Below, piece by piece: positions 9,982-18,178 of a DNA stretch of 64,000 bases. Every line of letters begins with the position of its first letter. Position 1 is the first letter of the stretch. Below the pieces are notes generated by a model, which was not told where the DNA came from, ran no database searches, and saw only the letters and a program-made list of their open reading frames with translations. The position numbers and the translations under genes were made by a program. The DNA is from Bermanella marisrubri (GTDB lineage: Bacteria > Pseudomonadota > Gammaproteobacteria > Pseudomonadales > Oceanobacteraceae). The DNA lies in NCBI RefSeq assembly GCF_012295615.1, contig NZ_CP051183.1:687001-751000 (forward strand), in the 5' to 3' direction.

Positions 9982-10414
9982 CAGATTTCCACATATAGTC
10001 ATGATTGATGATGACGAAGATGATCAATATTTTTTCAGGGAGCATTTTAAAAGTTGCGATGATCATCTTTGTTTTGAAGGCTTCATTGGTGGAGAAGCGT
10101 TCTTTGATTTCTTTGATAACCAAGAATTAGAAGAGGATCAATTACCGAATTTGATTCTTCTTGATCTAAACATTCCTAAAGATGATGGCATCGATATTCT
10201 TATGCGCTTGAAGAATAATGCAACGTTAAAGCTTATCCCAGTTTTAGTTTTGACAACGTCTTCAAGTCCCTTGGATATTGAAGATTGTTATAATTTGGGA
10301 GTTCATTCGTATTTTGTTAAACCCATGTCTTTGCAGGAAACAAAAGAGTTAGTTTCTGTTATTTATGAGTATTGGTTCAATCAAAACATTATATCAAGGT
10401 TGAAAACAGGTTAA
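9974..10414 (+). CDS. Stand-alone response regulator, Rcp1-like
   Basis: A 146-residue single receiver domain with no output domain. The acidic pocket is D12-D13-D14, the phosphoacceptor is D64 in LLDLNIP, and the conserved Lys lies in YFVKPMS. The family resembles Rcp1-type regulators that pair with phytochrome-like kinases, matching the HisKA type of the kinase upstream. Start chosen at ATG 9974, which has a GGGGAG ribosome-binding site and overlaps the kinase stop by eight bases, so the two are translationally coupled. A TTG at 9962 is a poorer alternative. Confidence 0.92.
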   Translation: MANRFPHIVMIDDDEDDQYFFREHFKSCDDHLCFEGFIGGEAFFDFFDNQELEEDQLPNLILLDLNIPKDDGIDILMRLKNNATLKLIPVLVLTTSSSPLDIEDCYNLGVHSYFVKPMSLQETKELVSVIYEYWFNQNIISRLKTG

Positions 10415-10419
10415 GTGAT

Positions 10420-11346
10420 ATGAGTGATGAATATCGTATATTAATGGTTGAAGATGATAGCGACGACTATTATCTCACCAAACAGGCTTTAGCCAAGGAT
10501 CACCATCGTCGCTATGATATTGATCGGGCTAAATCAATTAGAGCTGCATCGGATTATGTTTCTAATCGATATGATACGATTCTGTTAGATGTAGTGTTAC
10601 CCGACTCTGAAGGTGTTAATTCGATTTTAGAGATTCAAAATGCATTCCCTAACACTCCTATTATTGTGTTGACGGGTATGGGCAATGATGAACTTGGTCA
10701 AAGTGCAATTCAATTAGGAGTGGCTGATTATTTATCGAAATCAGACATGACACCAGGCTTACTATCCCGCTGTATTCGATTCTCGATCGAGCGTCACAAC
10801 TTGATCAATAAGTTACAGAATATGGCACTTATCGATCCTTTAACCTTATTAAGCAATCGTGCTGACTTTATGCAAAAGCTAGAGCACCACTTAGAATATA
10901 GCCTGCGTTATCAAACAAAACTGGCATTGTGTATGGTCGATCTAGACGGATTCAAGCAAGTCAATGATACACTTGGTCATCGCGCGGGTGATCAGGTTTT
11001 ACAGCAATTTTCTACCCGGCTTAAGCAACGCCTTAGAAAGTCCGATGTACTCGCACGTCTAGGCGGAGATGAATTCGTTATTCTAATGCTAGGTGTTGGA
11101 GATGAAGAATCGTCAATGCAAGCAGCTAAAGAAAAAATGCAAGCGGTGGCGGAGCCATTTTTAATTTATATGGACGGTCAGGTTCACGATATTCAACTGG
11201 GTATGAGTATCGGTATTTGCATCAGTGGAGGCACGATATCTACGCCAGATAAATTGCTACACTGTGCAGATCAAGCAATGTACCAAGTTAAGAAATCAGG
11301 CAAGAATAATATTGCATTGCATAAGTCGCCACCCGAATCGGCCTAA
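10420..11346 (+). CDS. Response regulator with GGDEF output, probable diguanylate cyclase
   Basis: A 308-residue protein: receiver domain at residues 5-120 (acidic pocket E11-D12-D13, phosphoacceptor D57 in LLDVVLP) followed by a GGDEF domain at about 140-300. The active-site motif GGDEF is intact at 215-219 and is preceded five residues earlier by an RxxD inhibitory site (RKSD), as in product-inhibited cyclases. It would make cyclic di-GMP when phosphorylated. It begins five bases after the preceding regulator, so kinase, receiver and cyclase look like one operon. The in-frame ATG or equivalent upstream lacks homology; ATG 10420 gives the usual receiver start. Confidence 0.93.
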   Translation: MSDEYRILMVEDDSDDYYLTKQALAKDHHRRYDIDRAKSIRAASDYVSNRYDTILLDVVLPDSEGVNSILEIQNAFPNTPIIVLTGMGNDELGQSAIQLGVADYLSKSDMTPGLLSRCIRFSIERHNLINKLQNMALIDPLTLLSNRADFMQKLEHHLEYSLRYQTKLALCMVDLDGFKQVNDTLGHRAGDQVLQQFSTRLKQRLRKSDVLARLGGDEFVILMLGVGDEESSMQAAKEKMQAVAEPFLIYMDGQVHDIQLGMSIGICISGGTISTPDKLLHCADQAMYQVKKSGKNNIALHKSPPESA

Positions 11347-11714
11347 AAAAGCACATCTTCATTACTATCACTAGCTGAAACTTCTGCCATGTTTTGCAAT
11401 TCATCATTAAACCTAAGCATAGTTTGAATGATGTTGATGCTGTGATTTTCCATACTCGATAAATGTTCGAATTTATCGCTATTTCGATTCTGTGTATTGG
11501 CTACTAATGCTTGATAAGCCGATTCGTGAATGGCTATTAATGAATGTTCCATTTTCTTATAGCTATTTAAGTGACTAAAAGTCGATTTGCCTAGTCCTTC
11601 ATAATACCACTTGCCCATTCGGCCGGCGGTGTGATCTCTAATGTTGTCAATATAGGACTCATCAGTTACGTTTTCATCAATGGACTCTAGGATTTTTGAT
11701 TTAAATGCGAGCAA
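11343..11714 (-). pseudogene. CZB (chemoreceptor zinc-binding) domain fragment, detached from its receptor
   Basis: About 120 residues matching the C-terminal CZB domain of soluble chemoreceptors, recognisable from the GRMGKWYYEG core and the H-x6-H helix after it. CZB domains normally bind zinc through His and Cys and are fused to the receptor signalling domain. Here the frame opens only at a TTG with no ribosome-binding site, one codon after an in-frame TAA. The Cys expected before RxGKW is Gly, and the N-terminal L-D-H histidine is missing. This looks like the broken tail of the receptor gene at 11741. Convergent with the cyclase gene, overlapping it by a few bases. Confidence 0.6.
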
Positions 11715-11740
11715 GCATTAATAATGCGACCTGAATGAAA

Positions 11741-12499
11741 CTACTCATTAGTAGCCCGACTGATTATTAAGTTCATCTCTTGGCTAACTTGGGTTATATG
11801 TGAAACAGATTGATTAATGGTTTGTGTGGTTTCAGTTAGGGTGTTAGCGTTTTCTTTGATTAAGTCGATACCTCCACCCACTTGGCCAATATGATGATTG
11901 GTTTGATCAATAATATTGCCTATTTTATCCGTCGTTTGACTCGTTTGTTCAGCAAGATTGCGCACTTCATCGGCTACAACTGCAAATCCGCGACCCTGCT
12001 CACCAGCTCTTGCTGCTTCGATGGCAGCATTTAACGCAAGTAGATTGGTTTTTTCACTGATGGCTTTTATTTCATCGATAAAAGTATGAATAGAATCAGC
12101 GTCTTTACGCAAAGTCTCCATATGTTCAAATGTTTGATTAGACTGTTGGTTTATATTTTTCAGATTGCCACTAATACGCTGAAGGATGACAGAAATCTGA
12201 TCAAACGTGGCTGCATTGTCTTTTAAATTATTCTTTTCATCGGCAAGATGCTTTGCGTTACCGAGAACGAGATCATGTACATCATTGATGCGGTTAATGT
12301 TCTTGAATAGGATCGAATTAAGTTGAGAGTGTTCTTGCGCAATATCATTAATATGGTGTCTCAATTCATCCGCTGCGATGCGAGCTAGCTCAACATTCCC
12401 CAGTTTCTGTTTCGCATTTACAAGATCGCTTTCTAGCTCGGCAATACGACTAGCCAATGATGCGTATTTTTTTATATTAACGAAAGGGAATGCCGGCAT
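11741..12499 (-). CDS. Soluble methyl-accepting chemotaxis signalling protein, truncated
   Basis: A 252-residue cytoplasmic protein without membrane segments or a recognised sensor domain. An N-terminal coiled coil (about 10-50) leads to the highly conserved receptor hairpin tip with [19 protein letters not shown] and [12 protein letters not shown], which binds CheW and CheA. The frame ends at a TAG just where CZB-type receptors continue into their zinc-binding tail; shifting frame recovers SFIQVALL and then the CZB sequence at 11714. No clear ribosome-binding site precedes ATG 12499. It may still signal, but without its ligand domain; a decaying gene or a sequencing error are both possible. 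Confidence 0.75.
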   Translation of the reverse strand: MPAFPFVNIKKYASLASRIAELESDLVNAKQKLGNVELARIAADELRHHINDIAQEHSQLNSILFKNINRINDVHDLVLGNAKHLADEKNNLKDNAATFDQISVILQRISGNLKNINQQSNQTFEHMETLRKDADSIHTFIDEIKAISEKTNLLALNAAIEAARAGEQGRGFAVVADEVRNLAEQTSQTTDKIGNIIDQTNHHIGQVGGGIDLIKENANTLTETTQTINQSVSHITQVSQEMNLIISRATNE

Positions 12500-12568
12500 G
12501 CCAAGAGTTCCATGAGTCCTGTTCTATTAACTCTAGGTCATATGCACGGTCTTGCAAAACCCCATATT

Positions 12569-12766
12569 TTATTCAGATTTGCTTGTATTCTGCATGGCTG
12601 TGGGAAGGAGAAACTGTTTGGCCTCAGAAAAATCGATGGCAAAGTCAGTTTCCATAGCCTCTTTGCTAGGGCGTATGCCGCAACAAGCACCAGTGACTGG
12701 CATGGTGGAGGCGCCTCCAACGGAGACAGAGTCTTGGTCTAGCGAGTCATTAGTTTCTTTTCTCAT
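12569..12766 (-). CDS. Hypothetical 65-residue protein after smr
   Basis: I do not recognise this protein. It has ordinary composition, two adjacent cysteines (ACCG) near residues 28-29, and no signal peptide or membrane helix. It starts ten bases after the smr stop on the same strand behind an AGGA ribosome-binding site at good spacing, which is the main reason to believe it is translated. Frames on the other strand across the same bases lack such signals. The short space from 12500 to 12568 between this gene and the chemoreceptor shows nothing clear. Confidence 0.45.
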   Translation of the reverse strand: MRKETNDSLDQDSVSVGGASTMPVTGACCGIRPSKEAMETDFAIDFSEAKQFLLPTAMQNTSKSE

Positions 12767-12775
12767 TGTTCCTGA

Positions 12776-13348
12776 CTATTTTATACGCAGTTTGTCGCGG
12801 GTTTCTTGTTTCTTACGCTCGCTCTTACGTAGCATGACGTATACCGCGCCATAGCCGCCATGGTGGGGTTGGCAGCTATGAAAAGCCAGTACATCATCGA
12901 GCTCTCTAAGCCACTTGTTGACCCAGCTTTTGAGTAAAGCCGGCGTTGCTTCTTTTTCGCCCTTACCATGCAAAATAGTGACGGTGCGCAGATCATAGCG
13001 CATGGCGTCGGCAATAAAGCGATAGACTTCTTGGCGTGCCTGCTCGACGGTTCGCCTGTGTAGGTCTAGCCGCGCATCGATTTCATATTTACCTAAGCGG
13101 AATTTGCGATAGACACCCTCTTGCACACCGTCGCGCTTAAAGCTGATCAGGTCATAAGGCTTTACCATATCCACATAGCTATCGCTTAGATGGTTGGGAT
13201 CCTGCTGAACTTGGGTTTCTGCAGCTTTGCGGCGAGCGGCAAGTGAGGCGCCTGCTTGTGTTTGCTTCCTTAAGAGGACCCGCTTTTCGGTTTTAAGAGG
13301 CGTAACATCGTCACCCATTGCTTCTTGGAATTCGGAAAAGTCTTCCAT
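12776..13348 (-). CDS. Smr-domain protein (SmrA/YdaL-type putative endonuclease)
   Basis: A 190-residue protein with a charged, probably disordered N-terminal half and a C-terminal Smr domain at about 90-175. The Smr hallmarks LDLHRRTVEQA, LHGKGE and HGGYGAVYVML are present. Smr domains of this stand-alone class nick DNA or bind nucleic acid, and are related to the C-terminus of MutS2; the cellular role of the gammaproteobacterial proteins is not settled. A strong GGAGG ribosome-binding site precedes ATG 13348. A TATAAT box lies at 13385-13390 on this strand, but no good -35 pairs with it. Confidence 0.92.
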   Translation of the reverse strand: MEDFSEFQEAMGDDVTPLKTEKRVLLRKQTQAGASLAARRKAAETQVQQDPNHLSDSYVDMVKPYDLISFKRDGVQEGVYRKFRLGKYEIDARLDLHRRTVEQARQEVYRFIADAMRYDLRTVTILHGKGEKEATPALLKSWVNKWLRELDDVLAFHSCQPHHGGYGAVYVMLRKSERKKQETRDKLRIK

Positions 13349-13406
13349 TGTCGCCTCCTCGTATTTACGTGCTCATAGTGCGTCATTATACGCCAAAATC
13401 GGCATT

Positions 13407-14234
13407 TTAGTCTTGTGCTGAGACTTGGGCGCTCTCAGGCAGCAATAGCATGGGATCGATACGGCTATTATTAAGGCTCACTGACCAATGTAGATGTGGT
13501 CCTGTGACTCGTCCTGTTGCGCCCACTTTACCCAGTATCTCCCCCTTCTCTAGAATCGATCCTTGCTCCACAAGAATCTCGTCAAGGTGACAAAACATAC
13601 TGATGAGTCCTTGGCCATGATCCACATACACAACATTCCCATTAAAGAAGAAATTCCCAGTCAGAACGACTTTGCCGTCAGCAGGAGCTTTGATATCCGT
13701 GCCGGTTGGAGCTGCTATATCAAGACCGCTATGTGGGCGGCGAGGTTCACCATTAAAAAAACGGCGCAAGCCAAAAGGGCTAGAGTAGGGGCCGTCCACT
13801 GGCTTGAGAAAGGCAAAGTCAGGCATACGCTGACGTTCAAAGTGTGCATAGGCGGCCATGGCTTTAGCTTTCTCTTTGCGGTGGCGGGCTAAGTCTTCTT
13901 GGCTAAGGTCAATGTGTTTACGTGTTTTAAGCGTGATGTGTTGTTCTTTGTATTGCTTATCTTGGACATCAAACGTTCGGCTTTTACCATTAATGGTAAT
14001 GCTGTGCTCACCGGGCTTAATCGACAAGGGTAAGCCTAGTACGGCGCGCCAGTTTTGACCGTTGGGTATGACGGCAACGGGCTTGTCTTGGAAAGCCACC
14101 TCTGGGTATTCACTCGACTCAACATCGAACGTGACGATGCCACCTGGGACGGCTAGCGTTTCAATTGCGTGCAGTGGTGTGATCGCAAGAAAGCATAAGC
14201 AAAGGCATAGCAACCCATTCTTAATTTGCATCAT
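13407..14234 (-). CDS. Periplasmic M23 (LytM/NlpD-type) metallopeptidase
   Basis: A secreted zinc peptidase domain protein of 275 residues. The signal peptide ends near LHA at about residue 23. An N-terminal beta-rich domain is followed by a basic helical linker and a C-terminal M23 domain with the zinc ligands visible in HSGLD and HLHW, so it should be catalytically competent for cleaving peptidoglycan peptide cross-links. The start was placed at one of two adjacent ATGs (14234 or 14231) because they open the signal peptide. They lie inside the last codons of xseA, so the genes overlap and are probably co-transcribed. Confidence 0.9.
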   Translation of the reverse strand: MMQIKNGLLCLCLCFLAITPLHAIETLAVPGGIVTFDVESSEYPEVAFQDKPVAVIPNGQNWRAVLGLPLSIKPGEHSITINGKSRTFDVQDKQYKEQHITLKTRKHIDLSQEDLARHRKEKAKAMAAYAHFERQRMPDFAFLKPVDGPYSSPFGLRRFFNGEPRRPHSGLDIAAPTGTDIKAPADGKVVLTGNFFFNGNVVYVDHGQGLISMFCHLDEILVEQGSILEKGEILGKVGATGRVTGPHLHWSVSLNNSRIDPMLLLPESAQVSAQD

Positions 14235-15561
14235 CAGAGTTAAGGATGGTTGCGGTAATTGAGCCTTGGTGTAGACGCCCATGAATGGTATCTCCTGCAG
14301 TTACTTGCTTGCTAGAGCGAATGGCTTCACCGCTCTCGGTGGTGAGGATCGCGTATCCGCGTCCTAATGTACTCAATGGACTTACGGCATTCAACACTTC
14401 CGCTTGGTTTTGCAGGCGATGTTTGAACTGGTTCAGTTCTTGTTTCATGGCCAGTTGTAAACGTTTGTTCAACTGCTGTAGTTGCAGTTTTTGTCGCTCC
14501 AGTTGCCGCTGAGGTTGAACTTGGTAAAAGCGATGGACGAGATGGGCAACCCGTGTTTGCTCGCGCTGCAGTTGCTTTTCCATAATCGTATTCAGGCGCA
14601 TGCTTGCCATATCCAAGCGCTGCATGTTTTCTTGCAGTTTCTCTCTCGGGTGGCGGATGCGCTTGCTTAATTGCTCTACTCGAAACTGCCAATGCTGAAT
14701 TCGATTGGACCAAGCACGCAGCAAAGCTCGTTCAGCATTTTCAAACCGACCTAGCCATTCAAAGCGATCCATGCTGACCATTTCTGCCGCGGCAGAGGGG
14801 GTTGCAGCGCGAACATCCGCGACAAAGTCACTAATAGAGACATCCACTTCATGGCCGACCGCACTGATAATGGGAATGCGACTATGGAAAATAGCCCAGG
14901 CCACGGCCTCTTCGTTGAATGGCCAAAGATCTTCGAGACTGCCACCACCACGTGTGAGAATGATGACATCGCATTGTTGGTCGCGATTGGCCCGTTCGAT
15001 GGCCGCAACAATTTGCGCTGCCGCTTGCTGGCCTTGCACTTGAGTTGGATAAATTGAGACGGGTAGGCTAGGCATTCGACGTTTTAAAACCGATAGTACG
15101 TCACGAATAGCAGCCCCCGTAGGACTGGTAATCACACCCAAGTGTTGTGGATGTTTGGGTAAGGCCTGCTTGTATTCTTGATTAAACAGGCCCTGTGTAA
15201 ACAAATGTTTTTTTAATGCATCAAATGCGGCTCGTAAAGCACCTTCACCGGCGCTTTCCATTTTATTCACAATGAGTTGGTAGTCACCGCGCGCCTCATA
15301 AAGACTGACGGAGGCATAAATAATAACCTGATCTCCTTCTTTGGGAGCAAAGTTCACAAATTGCGTTCGATTTTTAAACATAGCGCAGCGAACCTGGGCG
15401 CGTTCGTCTTTTAAACTGAAGTACCAGTGGCCACTGCGAGGGCGGGCGAGGTTACTAATTTCCCCCGTCACAACGACATTGTGCAAATAGGTTTCCAGCA
15501 GCTCCTTGCTTTGTCGGTTAAGCTGACTGACGGTAATAGGCTGTGTTTGAGTTGCTTTCAT
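14221..15561 (-). CDS. xseA: Exodeoxyribonuclease VII large subunit
   Basis: XseA, with XseB, forms a single-strand-specific exonuclease. The 446-residue protein has the N-terminal OB fold (GEISNLARPRSGHWYFSLKD and AQVRCAMF), the nuclease core with GVITSPTGAAIRD, RGGGSLEDLWPFN and SAVGHEVDV, then a long coiled-coil region and a C-terminal G-RGYAIL segment. ATG 15561 was taken as the start; a GTG nine bases upstream is possible. xseB is not adjacent. guaB and guaA lie nearby on the other strand, as in related genomes. Confidence 0.96.
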   Translation of the reverse strand: MKATQTQPITVSQLNRQSKELLETYLHNVVVTGEISNLARPRSGHWYFSLKDERAQVRCAMFKNRTQFVNFAPKEGDQVIIYASVSLYEARGDYQLIVNKMESAGEGALRAAFDALKKHLFTQGLFNQEYKQALPKHPQHLGVITSPTGAAIRDVLSVLKRRMPSLPVSIYPTQVQGQQAAAQIVAAIERANRDQQCDVIILTRGGGSLEDLWPFNEEAVAWAIFHSRIPIISAVGHEVDVSISDFVADVRAATPSAAAEMVSMDRFEWLGRFENAERALLRAWSNRIQHWQFRVEQLSKRIRHPREKLQENMQRLDMASMRLNTIMEKQLQREQTRVAHLVHRFYQVQPQRQLERQKLQLQQLNKRLQLAMKQELNQFKHRLQNQAEVLNAVSPLSTLGRGYAILTTESGEAIRSSKQVTAGDTIHGRLHQGSITATILNSDDAN

Positions 15562-15616
15562 GGTGGGCACTATAACTCAGTTTAGAGGCATTCTTCATAT
15601 TTTTATCAAAAAGCAC

Positions 15617-15647
15617 TGGACAAAACCCGTGGTAGGGCATCTATAAT
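15617..15647 (+). promoter_or_regulatory. Probable sigma-70 promoter of the DUF3015 gene
   Basis: A perfect -10 box TATAAT at 15642-15647 is preceded by TGGACA at 15617-15622, five of six matching the -35 consensus. The 19-base spacer is longer than ideal. The predicted transcript would carry a leader of about 55 bases before the ATG at 15710, which has an AAGGA ribosome-binding site. Confidence 0.5.
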
Positions 15648-15709
15648 CAAACGCTGGTAGTTATCTAAAACTACTTTTTCTTAAAGTTCCAACGGATAAG
15701 GAATCATAC

Positions 15710-16180
15710 ATGAAAAAACTAATCGCTGGTGCTGCATTCGCTGTAGCTGCTTCATCTTCTTTCGCTAGCCCTGCAGGTTGTGGTCTAGGTACGGCTGTTG
15801 TTTTCCCAGAAGCTAACGAATGGTATGAGCACGTAATGGCTGCAACTACTAACGGTACTTCTGGTAACCAAACTTTTGGTATGACCTCTGGTACTCTTGG
15901 TTGTGAAGAAGCAAACGGCCCTCTAAAACTAGCTCGCGTATTCATGGATCAAAACATGGAACAGTTAGCTGTTGATTCTGCACGTGGTCAAGGTGAGTCT
16001 CTAGAAGCACTTACTACTCTTATCGGTGTTGAGCAAGCTGATAAAGTTGAGTTTTCTAAAACTCTTCAATCTAACTTCGATTCAATCTTTGTAAGCACTG
16101 ACGCTTCTTCTGAGCAAGCTTACTCTGCAATGGTTGAAGCTATGGCTGCAAACGAAAAATTGGCTAAGTACCTTGGCTAA
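15710..16180 (+). CDS. DUF3015 family secreted protein
   Basis: A 156-residue exported protein of unknown function. A clean signal peptide ends at SFA (about residue 20) and the mature protein begins with the family's CGLG motif, with a second Cys near residue 64 that could form a disulfide. Codon use is strongly skewed to one preferred codon per amino acid, unlike neighbouring genes, which suggests very high expression. It stands alone with its own promoter and a strong terminator. The family is common in gammaproteobacteria; no activity has been assigned that I can cite. Confidence 0.88.
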   Translation: MKKLIAGAAFAVAASSSFASPAGCGLGTAVVFPEANEWYEHVMAATTNGTSGNQTFGMTSGTLGCEEANGPLKLARVFMDQNMEQLAVDSARGQGESLEALTTLIGVEQADKVEFSKTLQSNFDSIFVSTDASSEQAYSAMVEAMAANEKLAKYLG

Positions 16181-16212
16181 TTTACATTAATGTTACAAAA
16201 ACATTAATAATG

Positions 16213-16240
16213 AAAGGCGCATGTCACCATGCGCCTTTTT
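16213..16240 (+). terminator. Rho-independent terminator after DUF3015 gene
   Basis: Perfect 11-bp stem (AAAGGCGCATG / CATGCGCCTTT) with a TCAC tetraloop followed by a T-run, 32 bases after the stop codon. Confidence 0.92.
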
Positions 16241-16311
16241 AGTATCTGCCTTAGTCGAATTTGTGGCAGTATAACAGCAAGAACATGGATAGATTGAGTT
16301 AATACCCCTGC

Positions 16312-18165
16312 ATGCGTTTTATCATTTTTTTCATTGTACTAGTTTTACTTCGTCCGGCGTTTGCTCAGATAAGCCCTGCACAGATTGAACAACTCTCGCA
16401 AAATCCGAAGTGGCTTTCATTATTACATTATCGCCCCCATGGATTTATGGAAACATCATATAGTGAAGTAGATGATGATGCGTTTTTTCTTCACCAAGAC
16501 GGTAAATACAATGCAGCTAAAGAACTAGCCGCGAATATCGATCAATTCTCAAATGAAAATAATCAAGTCTTGAGTGACTCTAGCGCCAGTTGTCGATTTC
16601 CTGAACGTCGCTACTTTATTGCTTCACAATTGCCGCAATTGAATTTACAGCCTGTTAAGTGTCCAAAATATGATGAGTGGCGAAAAGACATTCATGGTGA
16701 TGTATTACATCTGATATTTCCGTCATCGTATATTAACAGTCCTTCTTCCATGTTTGGTCATACATTATTCCGTTTAGACGGAAAACAAGGTCATAAATTA
16801 TTATCGTCTGCTATTAATTTTGCTGCCTTCACAGATCCAACTGATGATGAAATTACTTTTACTTATAAAGGTTTAACAGGCGGCTATCCGGGGTATGTAT
16901 CGCTTGTCCCATACTATGAGAAAGTAAATGAATATAGTCATATGGAGAGCCGTGACATTTGGGAGTACGAATTAAAACTATCCCAAGAAGAGGTAGATAG
17001 TTTTATTCGTCACATCTGGGAGCTTGATCAAATTCGGTTTGACTATTTTTTTATTGATGAAAATTGCTCCTATCGACTACTGACTATTTTGGATGCAGTA
17101 AACCCTCAGTGGCGGTTGAGTGAAACATTTGATTCTCGAACAGTTCCGACAGATACGATACGCGCCCTTAGGGCTCGAAATTTGATTGCCAATATAGAGT
17201 TTAGGCCTTCAAAGACAACCAATATCGAGCATCAGCGTCTTCAGTTAACGCATGATATGAGAGAGCTTTCTCGTGCGCTCTCGGACAATCCATACGATCA
17301 GGAATTACAAACACGACTAAGCATCTATAATGAGAAACAGCAAGCTCAGATGCTTGAGTTAGGCTATCACTACACTCGCTATTTGGTCACGAAGAAAAAA
17401 GAGAGTGACCCAGATATCCCTAAGCGCAGTTTGAAATTGTTGTCCTTGCGATCAAAGGTCGATTTTAACCAAGAAGCTTTTACAAAAGTCATTGAACCTG
17501 TATATCGTGATGATCAAGGTCATGGAACCTATCGTTATCTTTTCGGTTTATCGCGCTTTCAAGATAAAGACTATTTGGAAGCGGGTTTTCGTATTAATTA
17601 CCATGACTGGTTGGACAATTTACCTGGTTATCGGGAAGGTGCGCAAATCGAAATGGGGAATGTGATCTTTCACGGTCGTGAAGATGAATTGAAACTAAAG
17701 CAATTTGACGTATTACATATCCGTTCATTGGGGCCACGTAATTTATTTAGTCATCCTATTAGTTGGCAGGTTCAAGGCGGTTATGAGCGCCAGCCTTTAA
17801 TGGACGATCATTGGTATGTTCGCGTAGGTGGCGGAGCTAGTTATGAGTTTCTTTCAGGTTTGATATACAGTATGGGTGTTGTAGAACTCTCAGCTATTGA
17901 ACGAGATAAAAATTGGTTTCGTATGAGTGCGGGTCCTGAAATAGGTTGGCTAAAGCAAAATGATTTGTTTAATTCATTCATTAAAGCTCGGTGGTTATAC
18001 GGTGTCGATGACGAAGAAGAAAACTTGCAAGCGGAAATTGGCATGTCTATCTCTGTTAGTCGAGATCAGCAAATAAGACTGCTTTATCAATACCAGCAAT
18101 ATGCAATGGATAATTTGCAAGAAGATCACGACAGTTTGCAAATACGCTATGTTTTGTATCAATAG
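16312..18165 (+). CDS. DUF4105 (Lnb N-terminal domain) envelope protein
   Basis: A 617-residue secreted protein. The signal peptide ends near AFA (residue 18). The central region (about 130-260) is the DUF4105/Lnb N-terminal periplasmic domain, with SSMFGHTLFRL and DENCSYRLL; the conserved His and Cys in these motifs suggest a papain-like hydrolase or transferase site, which is an inference. The C-terminal 250 residues are rich in alternating aromatic/polar strands, as in an outer-membrane beta barrel. It is followed after 13 bases by a lipoprotein hydrolase, so they probably form an operon. True function unknown. Confidence 0.85.
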   Translation: MRFIIFFIVLVLLRPAFAQISPAQIEQLSQNPKWLSLLHYRPHGFMETSYSEVDDDAFFLHQDGKYNAAKELAANIDQFSNENNQVLSDSSASCRFPERRYFIASQLPQLNLQPVKCPKYDEWRKDIHGDVLHLIFPSSYINSPSSMFGHTLFRLDGKQGHKLLSSAINFAAFTDPTDDEITFTYKGLTGGYPGYVSLVPYYEKVNEYSHMESRDIWEYELKLSQEEVDSFIRHIWELDQIRFDYFFIDENCSYRLLTILDAVNPQWRLSETFDSRTVPTDTIRALRARNLIANIEFRPSKTTNIEHQRLQLTHDMRELSRALSDNPYDQELQTRLSIYNEKQQAQMLELGYHYTRYLVTKKKESDPDIPKRSLKLLSLRSKVDFNQEAFTKVIEPVYRDDQGHGTYRYLFGLSRFQDKDYLEAGFRINYHDWLDNLPGYREGAQIEMGNVIFHGREDELKLKQFDVLHIRSLGPRNLFSHPISWQVQGGYERQPLMDDHWYVRVGGGASYEFLSGLIYSMGVVELSAIERDKNWFRMSAGPEIGWLKQNDLFNSFIKARWLYGVDDEEENLQAEIGMSISVSRDQQIRLLYQYQQYAMDNLQEDHDSLQIRYVLYQ

Positions 18166-18178
18166 TTAAGGACTGATA

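Noticed and set aside
12512-12854. Plus-strand frames across the smr downstream region
   Set aside because: They lack ribosome-binding sites and overlap smr and the small minus-strand gene that has a good one.
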